A stretch of DNA of 64,000 bases, taken from contig CALXMF010000001.1 in the NCBI GenBank assembly GCA_944389415.1, positions 62,001 through 126,000 of the forward strand. Reading direction: 5' to 3'. The notes under the pieces are model-generated. The model did not search any database. It was not told where the DNA came from and worked only from the letters and a program-made list of their open reading frames with translations. The stretch is from an uncultured Spirochaetota bacterium (lineage in GTDB: Bacteria; Spirochaetota; Spirochaetia; Treponematales; Treponemataceae). Numbering within the stretch: the stretch's first letter is position 1; each line of letters starts with the position of its first letter. Positions 19,518 to 27,798 of the stretch are shown here, piece after piece. The position numbers were made by a program, and so were the translations under genes.

Positions 19518-20291
19518 ATGGAACAAAAACAAACATTATGGATTATTGCAGCAGTCGGAATTTTTCTTCTGGTGGTCATAGGCGCAGCGCTTATTTTATA
19601 TTCCCCTGCTATGCAGACAGAACCCGCAGTAACAGCAGTTCAGCTTCCTGCTATAGACAGCACAACAGATACATATACAATTGACTCTGTCGCACAGGCA
19701 CCTATCCCTACTGCGACCCAGCAGACGCAATTGGAAACTCAACAGGCAGACAGTACTGTACCTGTCAAAGATTTAACAGTCATCTCAGATACCACCAATG
19801 TATATGGAACTGGTCAGACGAACATTGATTTAAATTCTTTGAAATCGGTTCCAACTGCCGAAACAGTAAAACCTCAAAATGAAACGGCAGAAAAAGCAGT
19901 TGAAGAAAAAAAGACAGTAGTTACTATTACCCAAAAAACTCAGCCCAAACCCGCTCCGGCACAGCCAGTCGCTCCGGGCCCCAAAAAAGTAACCGAACAG
20001 CCCGTTGCAAAACCAGCGGTAAAACCAGTCCCTGCCATTCAATACTGGGTACAGGCAGCATCATTCACCAGTAAAAATAATGCTGAGTCGGCCCGGAAAT
20101 CATTGGAAGATAACAAAATTCCAAGCGAAATTTTTACCTATACAGATGATAAAGGAAAAACTTTCTATCGTGTACGAATCGGACCATACACAACAAAAAA
20201 TGAAGCTGAGTATTGGAGAACCCGTATCGCAATGATTGATACTTTCTCAGCCTCTAACAGTTATATTACAGAATCAAGGACTGCGAATTAA
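19518..20291 (+). CDS. Membrane-anchored SPOR-domain protein
   Basis: Protein of 257 residues with one N-terminal membrane segment (about 8-29, LWIIAAVGIFLLVVIGAALI). A Pro/Thr/Lys/Gln-rich linker of about 140 residues follows. The C-terminal SPOR domain spans about 178-255 (YWVQAASFTSKNNAESARKS and YRVRIGPYTTKNEAEYWRTR). SPOR domains bind peptidoglycan strands lacking stem peptides, often at division sites. The layout is like FtsN or DedD, but the specific role is unknown. It follows coaE by 10 bp and is ended by a strong terminator, so it closes the polA-coaE operon. Confidence 0.88.
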   Translation: MEQKQTLWIIAAVGIFLLVVIGAALILYSPAMQTEPAVTAVQLPAIDSTTDTYTIDSVAQAPIPTATQQTQLETQQADSTVPVKDLTVISDTTNVYGTGQTNIDLNSLKSVPTAETVKPQNETAEKAVEEKKTVVTITQKTQPKPAPAQPVAPGPKKVTEQPVAKPAVKPVPAIQYWVQAASFTSKNNAESARKSLEDNKIPSEIFTYTDDKGKTFYRVRIGPYTTKNEAEYWRTRIAMIDTFSASNSYITESRTAN

Positions 20292-20321
20292 TACCCATCC
20301 GTAGTTTCCGCATATTCATAT

Positions 20322-20358
20322 AAATATCCCCGAGTCTATTTTCGGGGATATTTTTTAT
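20322..20358 (+). terminator. Rho-independent terminator after the SPOR gene
   Basis: A perfect 12-bp stem, AAATATCCCCGA (20322-20333) and TCGGGGATATTT (20342-20353), with an 8-nt loop and a following T run. It ends the fliS/polA/coaE/SPOR transcription block. Confidence 0.9.
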
Positions 20359-20416
20359 TTCTTTCTGCACACATATTCGCACAAAAGAAAACAGAAAAAC
20401 ATATATATATAATAGT

Positions 20417-21781
20417 ATGTCTAAACTTTTCTTTTGTATTTTATACCTAGTGATATCTGAATTTATTTATGCAGCAGAACAATTCCATATAAACGTATCA
20501 GCAGGTCTCTCTGCTGATAATATACATGATACATCGTTCTCGGTAAAAACCATACTGGACTTTCCTTACGGGAAACTGTCAGGTGTATTTACCACACCAC
20601 TAACAAAACCAGCCGCAAATGGCAATATCTCTTTATCAATAAATCCTTTTCCCTGGTGCACACTCAAAACAGGTTCCCTCTCTCTTTCAGGAATATTGCA
20701 AAGGCTGATAAATCCCAAAATCACATCTTCACTCCATCCAGTTTCAGCACGAAGTGTAACGAGGGCGATCCCAGAAATAAAGAACAGAACGTCACAGCTG
20801 CGCCCCATTGGAGCAGCCATCTTTCTAAAACCTCAGTTGTTTTTGCGGAAGGTTTTATTATCCCCATTCATTACATTATACGGGGATGAAAATACGATGT
20901 TTGCCAGTTCAGCAGGAATTGAATATACCGCTGACAAAATTTCCGGAAGTACATCAGTTGCACTCAGTACATATCTTCTGGAACAAACTGATTTTACAAA
21001 CTGGTTTTCTCCATCAGATACACCACTGCCCGTATACCTGCCCAGAACACGCTATTTCAACGCAGCTTTAGAAACAGAAATCACTGGAAAATATGCAGGC
21101 ATTTATTTTGGCACAGGAGCTGTACCATCGCTGTTTGGAGGCTTTATCCCCTGGTTCCGAAATGAAACATTTTTCAGCAGCAGGTACCTGCATATCTCTT
21201 CTGCCATATTCTGGGTACCCCATACATTCATAACATCTGATGGCACAACAATATCAAAAAGACTGGAAATATCATGTACTCCGCTTATTCAAATACCTTT
21301 TAATCAATGGGATACCATTTTTAAAACCGGTGCTGCGCTTTTTATCAACATCTCTTCTCACACAGGTAAATTCCTGACGGGGTGCGATATCAGCACAAAG
21401 CATATACATATTCGGTGTACAGCTGGATGGACAAACTGGCAATTTCCGTTCAAACCTGACTCAGTTACTTCCATTCCGATCAAAGCAAGCGCAGACTTTT
21501 CCTTTTTTTCGTTCTACTATACCGTTTCTTCAGCAGCAGAACTATTTCTTGCAGGTTCCCTACATACGCAACAGAAATACACATTCTCGGCGGGATTTCG
21601 TCCAATTGGAACAGAATCTATTCCGCTTTATATCCCACAGACACGACTCAGTACAAATATCAGCTGCCGCGATGGCAATATGTATTCGTGGGATTTATCA
21701 GGCAGATGCAGTTGGAAAATACACAATAGATATACCACCATACGTGTATACGTGGAATATACATATAAATACACTTCATAA
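20417..21781 (+). CDS. Unrecognised exported protein, possible beta-barrel
   Basis: Protein of 454 residues that I do not recognise. A signal peptide is evident (about 1-19, MSKLFFCILYLVISEFIYA then AEQ). The mature part is rich in Ser, Thr, Ile and aromatic residues in alternating patterns (ISLSINPFPWCTLKTGSLSL, AGIYFGTGAVPSLFGGFIPW, FSFFSFYYTVSSAAELFLAG) typical of outer-membrane strands. The last residues are aromatic-rich (VEYTYKYTS). A treponemal outer-membrane or periplasmic protein is plausible, but no family can be named. It follows the SPOR terminator, so it has its own transcription start, and a second unknown envelope protein lies 109 bp downstream. Confidence 0.6.
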   Translation: MSKLFFCILYLVISEFIYAAEQFHINVSAGLSADNIHDTSFSVKTILDFPYGKLSGVFTTPLTKPAANGNISLSINPFPWCTLKTGSLSLSGILQRLINPKITSSLHPVSARSVTRAIPEIKNRTSQLRPIGAAIFLKPQLFLRKVLLSPFITLYGDENTMFASSAGIEYTADKISGSTSVALSTYLLEQTDFTNWFSPSDTPLPVYLPRTRYFNAALETEITGKYAGIYFGTGAVPSLFGGFIPWFRNETFFSSRYLHISSAIFWVPHTFITSDGTTISKRLEISCTPLIQIPFNQWDTIFKTGAALFINISSHTGKFLTGCDISTKHIHIRCTAGWTNWQFPFKPDSVTSIPIKASADFSFFSFYYTVSSAAELFLAGSLHTQQKYTFSAGFRPIGTESIPLYIPQTRLSTNISCRDGNMYSWDLSGRCSWKIHNRYTTIRVYVEYTYKYTS

Positions 21782-21890
21782 ACAAGGACTTCATTACGAT
21801 TTCACACACACCACATATTCTTATTTAGGAAACAGTATATTTTACCATAACCAGCTAGTATAGTAAAAATAAAATCAGTACAATACGAGC

Positions 21891-23429
21891 ATGAAAAAAC
21901 TAATTCCAATAATATTTGTATTTGTGGCGGTTTGTCTGCTGATATTATTTGTATCCAAAGACAAATCGCCTGAACCGGCAGTCCCCCAGATTGTAGTTCC
22001 ACGCACCGTTATTCCTGAAACAATATCAAAAAATACAGATGCACAAGATATGAATCCCTATCAAGATGATGAAAATCTGCTTACCTCATTCATCCCCTTA
22101 CGCAGTAATGAAACACTTATCAGTACACTTAGTACGGACTTTAACAATGACGGATATGATGATCAGATAAATGCTATAAAAAGATCAAACAGTCCCTATA
22201 TTATTTTGCTTATTGGCATTTATAACCCTCGTTCCACAAGTTATCAGCGGACAGCAGAGATAAATACAGATATTATCCAGGTATTAACATTTTCATATAC
22301 GGCAATGGATGTCACCGGCGATCATCGCAACGCACTTATTTATTCCGGAACCACATCAAATGGAAATACGGTAATGAAGATTTTCCGTGGCGTTACAAGG
22401 AATGGGGAATTTGTATTAAACACAATCGGCGACTTCATATCAGATGGCACAATTTTTATTCAGCAGCTCGACCGTTATGATTCATATGACCAGGATCTTT
22501 CACAAGGTGCAAGCTTTCCGGTATGGGTATACAGTTCTGATGGAACTCCTAATTCACTTGATCAGTTACAGACAATGTATACATGGAACGCAGCTGTTGG
22601 CAAATATATAAAACAAACCGAAACGCGTGTTACAGGAACAAAAATTGTCGCAGAAGAACTTAACCGTATTCTTGATGGCACCGTTGAGACATTTGCGGAA
22701 TTCCTCAATGGAATGTGGTATAAAACCTCCAATACAGAAGAAGGTATTCGATACCTATTCTTTGACTTTGACGCAAAAGAAATAATATTCTTATTAAATG
22801 ATACAGAAGAAGTATACACATGGGTTGATAGCAATATCCGCAGAAACGGCATCTATTTATCAACCATAAACTCATCAATTACCAATTTAACTCGACGATT
22901 CGATATTACCCTTACAGATATTGATGAAATCAAATTAAAGATTCAGGATGACGTACGCATGATCATTAGTGAAGGAACATTATGGGATGGACAATATAAA
23001 AAACTGGGACAAAATCCAACGCAGCCTGCGGCATCCCCTCGAATTGATATTGCAGTTAAAATAGGAAATGATGACGCATCATGGCAGACTGATGACGGAA
23101 CAGTAGTTACCTTCGGCAAAGGAACATATACAGCGAGCAATGAAACCCGTTCTGATCAGGGACAAATGTCATTTATGGTTATCAGAGACCGTGAAATTAT
23201 CCAATTCAAATCTGATACAAAACAGGCTTTTTTTGATGGGGCATATTTAATTTCATATCATGAATCACAGGATGAAACAGAGAATACAACTATAGAACTT
23301 GAACCCGTATCCATATCGCCGGTTAATTATATACCGCTACAAACACACAAAATCAGACTCACCCAGCAGCGTTTTACTAGTGAAGGAGATATCTCTCAGG
23401 AATCACAAAATACCGCAGATGCCTCATAG
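21891..23429 (+). CDS. Unrecognised membrane-anchored extracytoplasmic protein
   Basis: Protein of 512 residues with one N-terminal hydrophobic segment (about 4-22, LIPIIFVFVAVCLLILFVS), either an anchor or an uncleaved signal. The rest is hydrophilic and predicted beta-rich. A loop near residue 85, DFNNDGYDDQ, has the spacing of a calcium-binding DxNxDGxxD loop as in FG-GAP or EF-hand-like repeats. Only one copy is seen. Residues 265-400 include GTVETFAEFLNGMWYKTSNT and SEGTLWDGQYKKLG. There is no HExxH, so it is not a metalloprotease of the pallilysin kind by this criterion. Function unknown; the location suggests an envelope role. Confidence 0.65.
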   Translation: MKKLIPIIFVFVAVCLLILFVSKDKSPEPAVPQIVVPRTVIPETISKNTDAQDMNPYQDDENLLTSFIPLRSNETLISTLSTDFNNDGYDDQINAIKRSNSPYIILLIGIYNPRSTSYQRTAEINTDIIQVLTFSYTAMDVTGDHRNALIYSGTTSNGNTVMKIFRGVTRNGEFVLNTIGDFISDGTIFIQQLDRYDSYDQDLSQGASFPVWVYSSDGTPNSLDQLQTMYTWNAAVGKYIKQTETRVTGTKIVAEELNRILDGTVETFAEFLNGMWYKTSNTEEGIRYLFFDFDAKEIIFLLNDTEEVYTWVDSNIRRNGIYLSTINSSITNLTRRFDITLTDIDEIKLKIQDDVRMIISEGTLWDGQYKKLGQNPTQPAASPRIDIAVKIGNDDASWQTDDGTVVTFGKGTYTASNETRSDQGQMSFMVIRDREIIQFKSDTKQAFFDGAYLISYHESQDETENTTIELEPVSISPVNYIPLQTHKIRLTQQRFTSEGDISQESQNTADAS

Positions 23430-23445
23430 CATATCTGCAACATTA

Positions 23446-23475
23446 TTGACCCTACCATACTGAACAAATTATAAT
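23446..23475 (+). promoter_or_regulatory. Candidate promoter of the bacteriohemerythrin gene
   Basis: TTGACC (23446-23451), 18 bp, then TATAAT (23470-23475), about 40 bp before a start codon that has an AAAGGAG Shine-Dalgarno sequence. Confidence 0.6.
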
Positions 23476-23516
23476 AGATCTAGGTAAATAACGGTATTAT
23501 ATGAAAGGAGTAAAAA

Positions 23517-23942
23517 ATGGTTCAAAAAATCAATTGGGATGACAGCTTATTGCTCAATGTACCTGAAATCGATGCTCAGCATAAACAACTACTACAAATC
23601 GCAAATAAACTATACGATATCGCAACGGGTACCCCGGAAGTATATACTGCAAAAATGCCGGAAATTATAAAAGAGCTGACAGACTATACAGAATATCACT
23701 TTTCATTTGAAGAAGAAAATTATATGCACAAATATGGATATACTAATTTGCCATTCCATAAAATGCAACATGCCAATTTTGTGCAAGAAATAAAACTGCA
23801 GAGTGAAAAGTTGAGAAATGCAGATCAGCATGATGGGCTTCAGTTATATGAATATCTGGCCAAATGGGTTGTTAACCATATTGCAAAATCAGATCCGGCA
23901 TGGGCGTACATTGTTCGGCCGAAACTAAACGAAAACAAGTAA
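23517..23942 (+). CDS. Bacteriohemerythrin
   Basis: Single-domain di-iron oxygen-binding protein of 141 residues. Iron ligands expected for the four-helix bundle are present: H22 (DAQHKQLL), H61 and E65 (YHFSFEE), H81 and H85 (FHKMQH), and the later NHIAKSDPAW with His and Asp. The protein would bind O2 reversibly, serving as an oxygen scavenger or sensor in a microaerophile or anaerobe. AAAGGAG lies 5-6 nt before the ATG. It is followed after 19 bp by the Mrp-type ATPase gene, so the two may share an mRNA. It has no attached signalling domain. Confidence 0.94.
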   Translation: MVQKINWDDSLLLNVPEIDAQHKQLLQIANKLYDIATGTPEVYTAKMPEIIKELTDYTEYHFSFEEENYMHKYGYTNLPFHKMQHANFVQEIKLQSEKLRNADQHDGLQLYEYLAKWVVNHIAKSDPAWAYIVRPKLNENK

Positions 23943-23961
23943 TTTTACAGAGGATATTTTC

Positions 23962-24789
23962 ATGAGTGAAGAATGTAACCACAACTGCGGCAGCTGCGGC
24001 AAAGAGTGCGGGGAACGTGATTTACACGAAAAGCTAAATGAAAAAAGCAGTGTAAAAAAAGTTATTGGAGTTGTAAGCGGAAAAGGCGGTGTCGGAAAAA
24101 CCCTTGTCACAGCATTACTGACGGCAGCAATGCAGAAAAAGAGATACCGGGCAGCAGTGCTTGACGCGGATATTACAGGTCCATCAATCCCGAAAATATT
24201 CGGTGTCTCAGAAGAACGCGCTACAGGTACAGAGAACACGTTATTTCCTGTTTGTACTTCCAGCGGCATTCAGCTTATGTCAATGAATTTTCTTCTGCCT
24301 GATGCGACAGACCCTGTTATCTGGCGCGGACCAATCATCGCAGGCGCAGTCAAACAGTTCTGGACAGATGTTATCTGGGACTCGGTTGATTTTATGTTTG
24401 TTGATATGCCCCCCGGTACAGGCGATGTTCCGCTCACCGTGTTTCAGTCAATCGCCATAGATGGCATTCTCATTGTTGCCTCACCGCAGGAGCTGGTAAG
24501 CCTTATTGTTGAAAAAGCGGTTAAAATGGCAAACATGATGCATATCCCCGTGCTTGGGCTGATAGAAAATATGAGTTATGTGCGCTGCCCGCACTGCAAT
24601 GAACAAATCAAGCTATTTGGGGAAAGCAACATAGGTCATATAGCCTCTGACTATAATTTACCGGTACTTGCTCATATTCCTATAGATCCAGCACTCGCTA
24701 CCGCATGTGATACTGGCAGTATAGAACAATACGACAGTTCATCATTCCTATCAGAAGCAGCTGCTTCTATAGAAAAATTGTTATCATAA
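23962..24789 (+). CDS. Mrp/NBP35-family Fe-S cluster carrier ATPase
   Basis: Cytoplasmic P-loop ATPase of 275 residues that holds and passes on iron-sulfur clusters. The deviant Walker A is VVSGKGGVGKTLVTALL (near residues 37-53). The family signature is FMFVDMPPGTGDVPLTVFQS, and the C-terminal CxxC that bridges the cluster in the dimer is in YVRCPHC. The N-terminus carries four cysteines (C5, C9, C12, C16), resembling the additional cluster region of NBP35 proteins rather than the plain ApbC form. It lies between bacteriohemerythrin (19 bp) and the C_GCAxxG_C_C protein (11 bp), a likely redox operon. Confidence 0.93.
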   Translation: MSEECNHNCGSCGKECGERDLHEKLNEKSSVKKVIGVVSGKGGVGKTLVTALLTAAMQKKRYRAAVLDADITGPSIPKIFGVSEERATGTENTLFPVCTSSGIQLMSMNFLLPDATDPVIWRGPIIAGAVKQFWTDVIWDSVDFMFVDMPPGTGDVPLTVFQSIAIDGILIVASPQELVSLIVEKAVKMANMMHIPVLGLIENMSYVRCPHCNEQIKLFGESNIGHIASDYNLPVLAHIPIDPALATACDTGSIEQYDSSSFLSEAAASIEKLLS

Positions 24790-24800
24790 AGGTATCCTTA

Positions 24801-25304
24801 ATGGAACAGGAAACTGAGCAGTATACTTCACCATATGCACAGCGCGCAATGGATTTGTTTCTGGAAGGATACAACTGCGCTCAGTCGCTTGTCGGGGCTT
24901 TTTATCAGGATATTGGCCTTGACTGGGAACAGGCTATGCGTCTTTCCTCATCCTTTGGAGGCGGCATGGGCAGACTTCGTGAAGTCTGCGGCGCAGTAAG
25001 CGGGATGTTTATGGTCATCGGACTTCTGCAGGGCTATACGTCTCCAAAAAACACAAAAGAAAAAACCGAGCAGTATACCCGTGTGCAGGAATTGGCTCAC
25101 CGGTTCAGAAAACACAATACATCTATTATTTGCCGCGAAATGCTTGGCATCAGCGGCGAAGAATCCCCAACTCCTTCTAATAGAACAGCGGAGTACTATA
25201 AGAAACGCCCCTGCAAACAAATTGTCGGAAGTGCAGCTCAGATACTTGCTGATTACCTGGCAGAAACGGGAATAAACCTGTCATCTGGTACCTGTTCAAA
25301 ATAA
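24801..25304 (+). CDS. C_GCAxxG_C_C family redox protein
   Basis: Protein of 167 residues with the hallmark cysteines: YNCAQSLVGAF, then SSFGGGMGRLREVCGAVSGM, then IICREMLG, and a late KRPCKQIVGSAAQIL. The family is common in anaerobes, often beside redox enzymes, and is thought to bind a metal or cluster; its biochemical role is not established. It starts 11 bp after the Mrp ATPase gene and is probably co-transcribed with it. Its last 52 bp overlap the 3' end of the convergent Dus gene. Confidence 0.88.
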   Translation: MEQETEQYTSPYAQRAMDLFLEGYNCAQSLVGAFYQDIGLDWEQAMRLSSSFGGGMGRLREVCGAVSGMFMVIGLLQGYTSPKNTKEKTEQYTRVQELAHRFRKHNTSIICREMLGISGEESPTPSNRTAEYYKKRPCKQIVGSAAQILADYLAETGINLSSGTCSK

Positions 25305-26266
25305 AGCCGTAATTCTTCCCGTACTTTGTCCAGAGAATCGCTATTGATCACTCTATTCCGCAAATATTGCGCAAACTGCACATTATCACTATAGTACGTA
25401 AAAAACCGCTGGCTTCTCGTTTTCCAGAATTCCGGCGGCTGACATTCTTCTAAATCAAAAAGAAAATCAAGCGCTGTCTGATATAAATCAATACGGTCAG
25501 GCAGCACTGTTTCTGCGGACAGTTTTCCACCGTTTGTCCGAGCAAGCAGCGCGAATATCCATGGGCGACGCACAACCTCACGGCCAATCATCACTCCAAC
25601 AGCAGAAGGCGCCGCCCGCAGCGCACAGGTAAAAGACTTTTCATCACAGACAGCCCCATTCAGAACAACTTCTGTCTGATAGTGTTTCTCGCGCAGAAAA
25701 CAGGCAAGCCGTTCAACATATTCCCAGCGAGGAGGTAGACGATATTTTTCCTTACGGGTGCGGGGATGCAGAGTAATCACCTGGACGCCTTCAGCGGCAA
25801 GCATTTCACAAAACGAAAAAAAAGTATTATCAGAAAAATCGTCATCACCGAGCCTGATTTTTACACTGAGCCGGCTACAGGATGTCCCGGCAATCATTTT
25901 ACGAACACCGGCAACAAGCGTTGATGTTTCATTTATATCTTTCAGCATCCAAGCGATTCCGGCCCCATGGCGGTAAATATCAGGCGCGCAGCATCCCATA
26001 TTAATATCAACACCAATACCGCCGAGACCGCTTAAAAGCTCTGCTGCCCGGATCAAGGGCTCGCTTTTTGTTCCAGTCAGCTGCCAGACAAGACGCTGAG
26101 GCTGCGGCCCAAGCCGCTTATAGAACTTTTCAAAAGGCCCGTTATTAAGTAAAGAAGCAGCATGAATCATCTCTGTGTAATACTCATCACAACCGCCGAA
26201 ACGGGCAACCGCACGACGAAGTCCTTCATGCGATAGCGTAGCCATAGGAGCTAGTATCAGTCTCAT
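25253..26266 (-). CDS. tRNA-dihydrouridine synthase family protein
   Basis: FMN enzyme of 337 residues that reduces uridines in the tRNA D-loop. It begins RLILAPMATLSHEGLRRAVA, the usual APM start of the TIM barrel. DINMGCCAPDIYRHGAGIAW corresponds to the family NxGCP active site, but the sequence is divergent (GCCAP, and Arg-His before GAG). Later motifs are RLSVKIRLGD, VITLHPRTR and GVMIGREVVRRPWIFA, matching phosphate and FMN contacts. The C-terminal helical tRNA-binding region is present. The gene converges on and overlaps the C_GCAxxG_C_C gene by 52 bp. Which of DusA, B or C it matches best cannot be said by eye. Confidence 0.87.
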   Translation of the reverse strand: MRLILAPMATLSHEGLRRAVARFGGCDEYYTEMIHAASLLNNGPFEKFYKRLGPQPQRLVWQLTGTKSEPLIRAAELLSGLGGIGVDINMGCCAPDIYRHGAGIAWMLKDINETSTLVAGVRKMIAGTSCSRLSVKIRLGDDDFSDNTFFSFCEMLAAEGVQVITLHPRTRKEKYRLPPRWEYVERLACFLREKHYQTEVVLNGAVCDEKSFTCALRAAPSAVGVMIGREVVRRPWIFALLARTNGGKLSAETVLPDRIDLYQTALDFLFDLEECQPPEFWKTRSQRFFTYYSDNVQFAQYLRNRVINSDSLDKVREELRLYFEQVPDDRFIPVSAR

Positions 26267-26449
26267 TCATTAAGTATACCATAAAATATATTTCTAACGA
26301 ACAGCAAAACGAGAAAATACAGAACATATCCCGTTTTTAAGTTATTTTTAATTCAAAAATGATATAAAATAGCTTAACACAGATAGAAAATACAGTATCT
26401 ATTTGTGTGTACCCCTTTTCCAGTATACTGCTTTATGGAGCAAAAACAC

Positions 26450-26478
26450 TTGCATATAGACTGCACTCTGAATACAAT
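26450..26478 (+). promoter_or_regulatory. Candidate promoter of the MFS transporter gene
   Basis: TTGCAT (26450-26455), 17 bp, then TACAAT (26473-26478), 41 bp before the ATG at 26520. Confidence 0.5.
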
Positions 26479-26519
26479 CAGCGCATAGTGTACATAGTTT
26501 ATTTATATGGAACAATAAA

Positions 26520-27680
26520 ATGAAAAAAACTTTTATCGCACTGGCCGCACTAGCCTTTGGAACACTCGCGCTGGGTATTGCGGAATTCGTCATGATGGCA
26601 ATTCTCCAGTTTGTGGCATCTGATTTTGGAATCACAGAAGCACAGGCAGGATACCTGATTTCAGCGTATGCACTTGGTGTCTGCGCGGGAGCACCGGTTC
26701 TGTTATTTTTTCGGAGATTTCCTCTAAAAAATCTTTTGATAGCGTTGGCCTGTATCATGCTTATTGGTAATACCGGTGCTATGCTGTCGCCCAATTTTAG
26801 CACAATGCTACTCTTTCGTTTTATATCAGGATTTCCGCACGGAGCCTATTTTGGAGTAGCGTCGATCGTTGCTGATAAACTGGCACCTCCCGGAAAAGGC
26901 ACACTTGCCGTCGCTATTATGATCTCCGGAATGACAATCGCTAATTTAATTGGAGTTCCGCTTGGCACCGTACTCTGCTCATTCTGGTCGTGGAGAATCG
27001 CCTTTATGTTGGTCGCCGGTGTCTCAGCGCTGCTCATACTTTTTATTAAATTCCTGGTTCCCCCGGTAGAAAACCTTACTGATACAGGATTTTGGGGACA
27101 ATTTCAGTTTCTTAAACATTCCCGCCCCTGGCTGCTTATCGGCGCAACCATGTTCGGCAACGGCGGCATATTCTGTATGTACAGTTATATAAGCCTTATT
27201 CTCACAGAAACCGCGCATTTTCCCAAATCAAGCCTTACGCTGCTCATGGCAGTCGCCGGTTCCGGTATGGTGATCGGCAATCTTTCCGCGGGCAAATTAT
27301 CTGAACGATTTAAGCCCGGATATATAGCGGCAGCGTTTCAGCTGCTGGCGGCATGCATGCTTTTCCTTCTATTTATAGCCGCGCAGCAACCAATTATTGC
27401 CGTTCTTGGGATGACACTGTGCACTATGTGCTTGTTCGGCGTTTCAAGCCCTCAGCAGTTTTTACTACTTAAAAACGCTCCTGGCGGAGAACTGCTAGGG
27501 GCGATCAGCGCTCAGATAGCATTTAATCTCGGCAACGCGTTTGGCGCCTATCTTGGCGGCATACCACTAAAACACGGTTTCCCTCCTACGGCCTGTGCAG
27601 CAGTTGGGATTCCACTCACTCTGACAGGATTTACCTTACTGATGTTGTTCAATCGAGTAACAAAGAAAACCCAGCCATAA
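26520..27680 (+). CDS. Major facilitator superfamily transporter (DHA1/AraJ-like)
   Basis: Inner-membrane transporter of 386 residues with about 12 hydrophobic segments. The N-terminus FIALAALAFGTLALGIAEFV resembles sugar-efflux and drug-efflux proteins of the AraJ/YdhP type. Between helices 2 and 3 the MFS loop is degenerate (LFFRRFPLKNLL). The motif ISGFPHGAYFGVASIVADKL is characteristic of this subfamily. It stands alone with its own candidate promoter. The substrate cannot be deduced; export of a small organic compound is the family expectation. Confidence 0.87.
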   Translation: MKKTFIALAALAFGTLALGIAEFVMMAILQFVASDFGITEAQAGYLISAYALGVCAGAPVLLFFRRFPLKNLLIALACIMLIGNTGAMLSPNFSTMLLFRFISGFPHGAYFGVASIVADKLAPPGKGTLAVAIMISGMTIANLIGVPLGTVLCSFWSWRIAFMLVAGVSALLILFIKFLVPPVENLTDTGFWGQFQFLKHSRPWLLIGATMFGNGGIFCMYSYISLILTETAHFPKSSLTLLMAVAGSGMVIGNLSAGKLSERFKPGYIAAAFQLLAACMLFLLFIAAQQPIIAVLGMTLCTMCLFGVSSPQQFLLLKNAPGGELLGAISAQIAFNLGNAFGAYLGGIPLKHGFPPTACAAVGIPLTLTGFTLLMLFNRVTKKTQP

Positions 27681-27735
27681 ATACAGATATTATATGGAGT
27701 CCGGATTCTATCTAAATCAGCCGTAAATTCCGCCC

Positions 27736-27764
27736 TTCACAAAATACAAAAAACTACTTATAAT
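27736..27764 (+). promoter_or_regulatory. Candidate promoter of ackA
   Basis: TTCACA (27736-27741), 17 bp, then a perfect TATAAT (27759-27764), 34 bp before the start codon. GGGGATT precedes the ATG. Confidence 0.6.
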
Positions 27765-27798
27765 AATAAATAGTTTAAATCAAATTCATGGGGATTTT

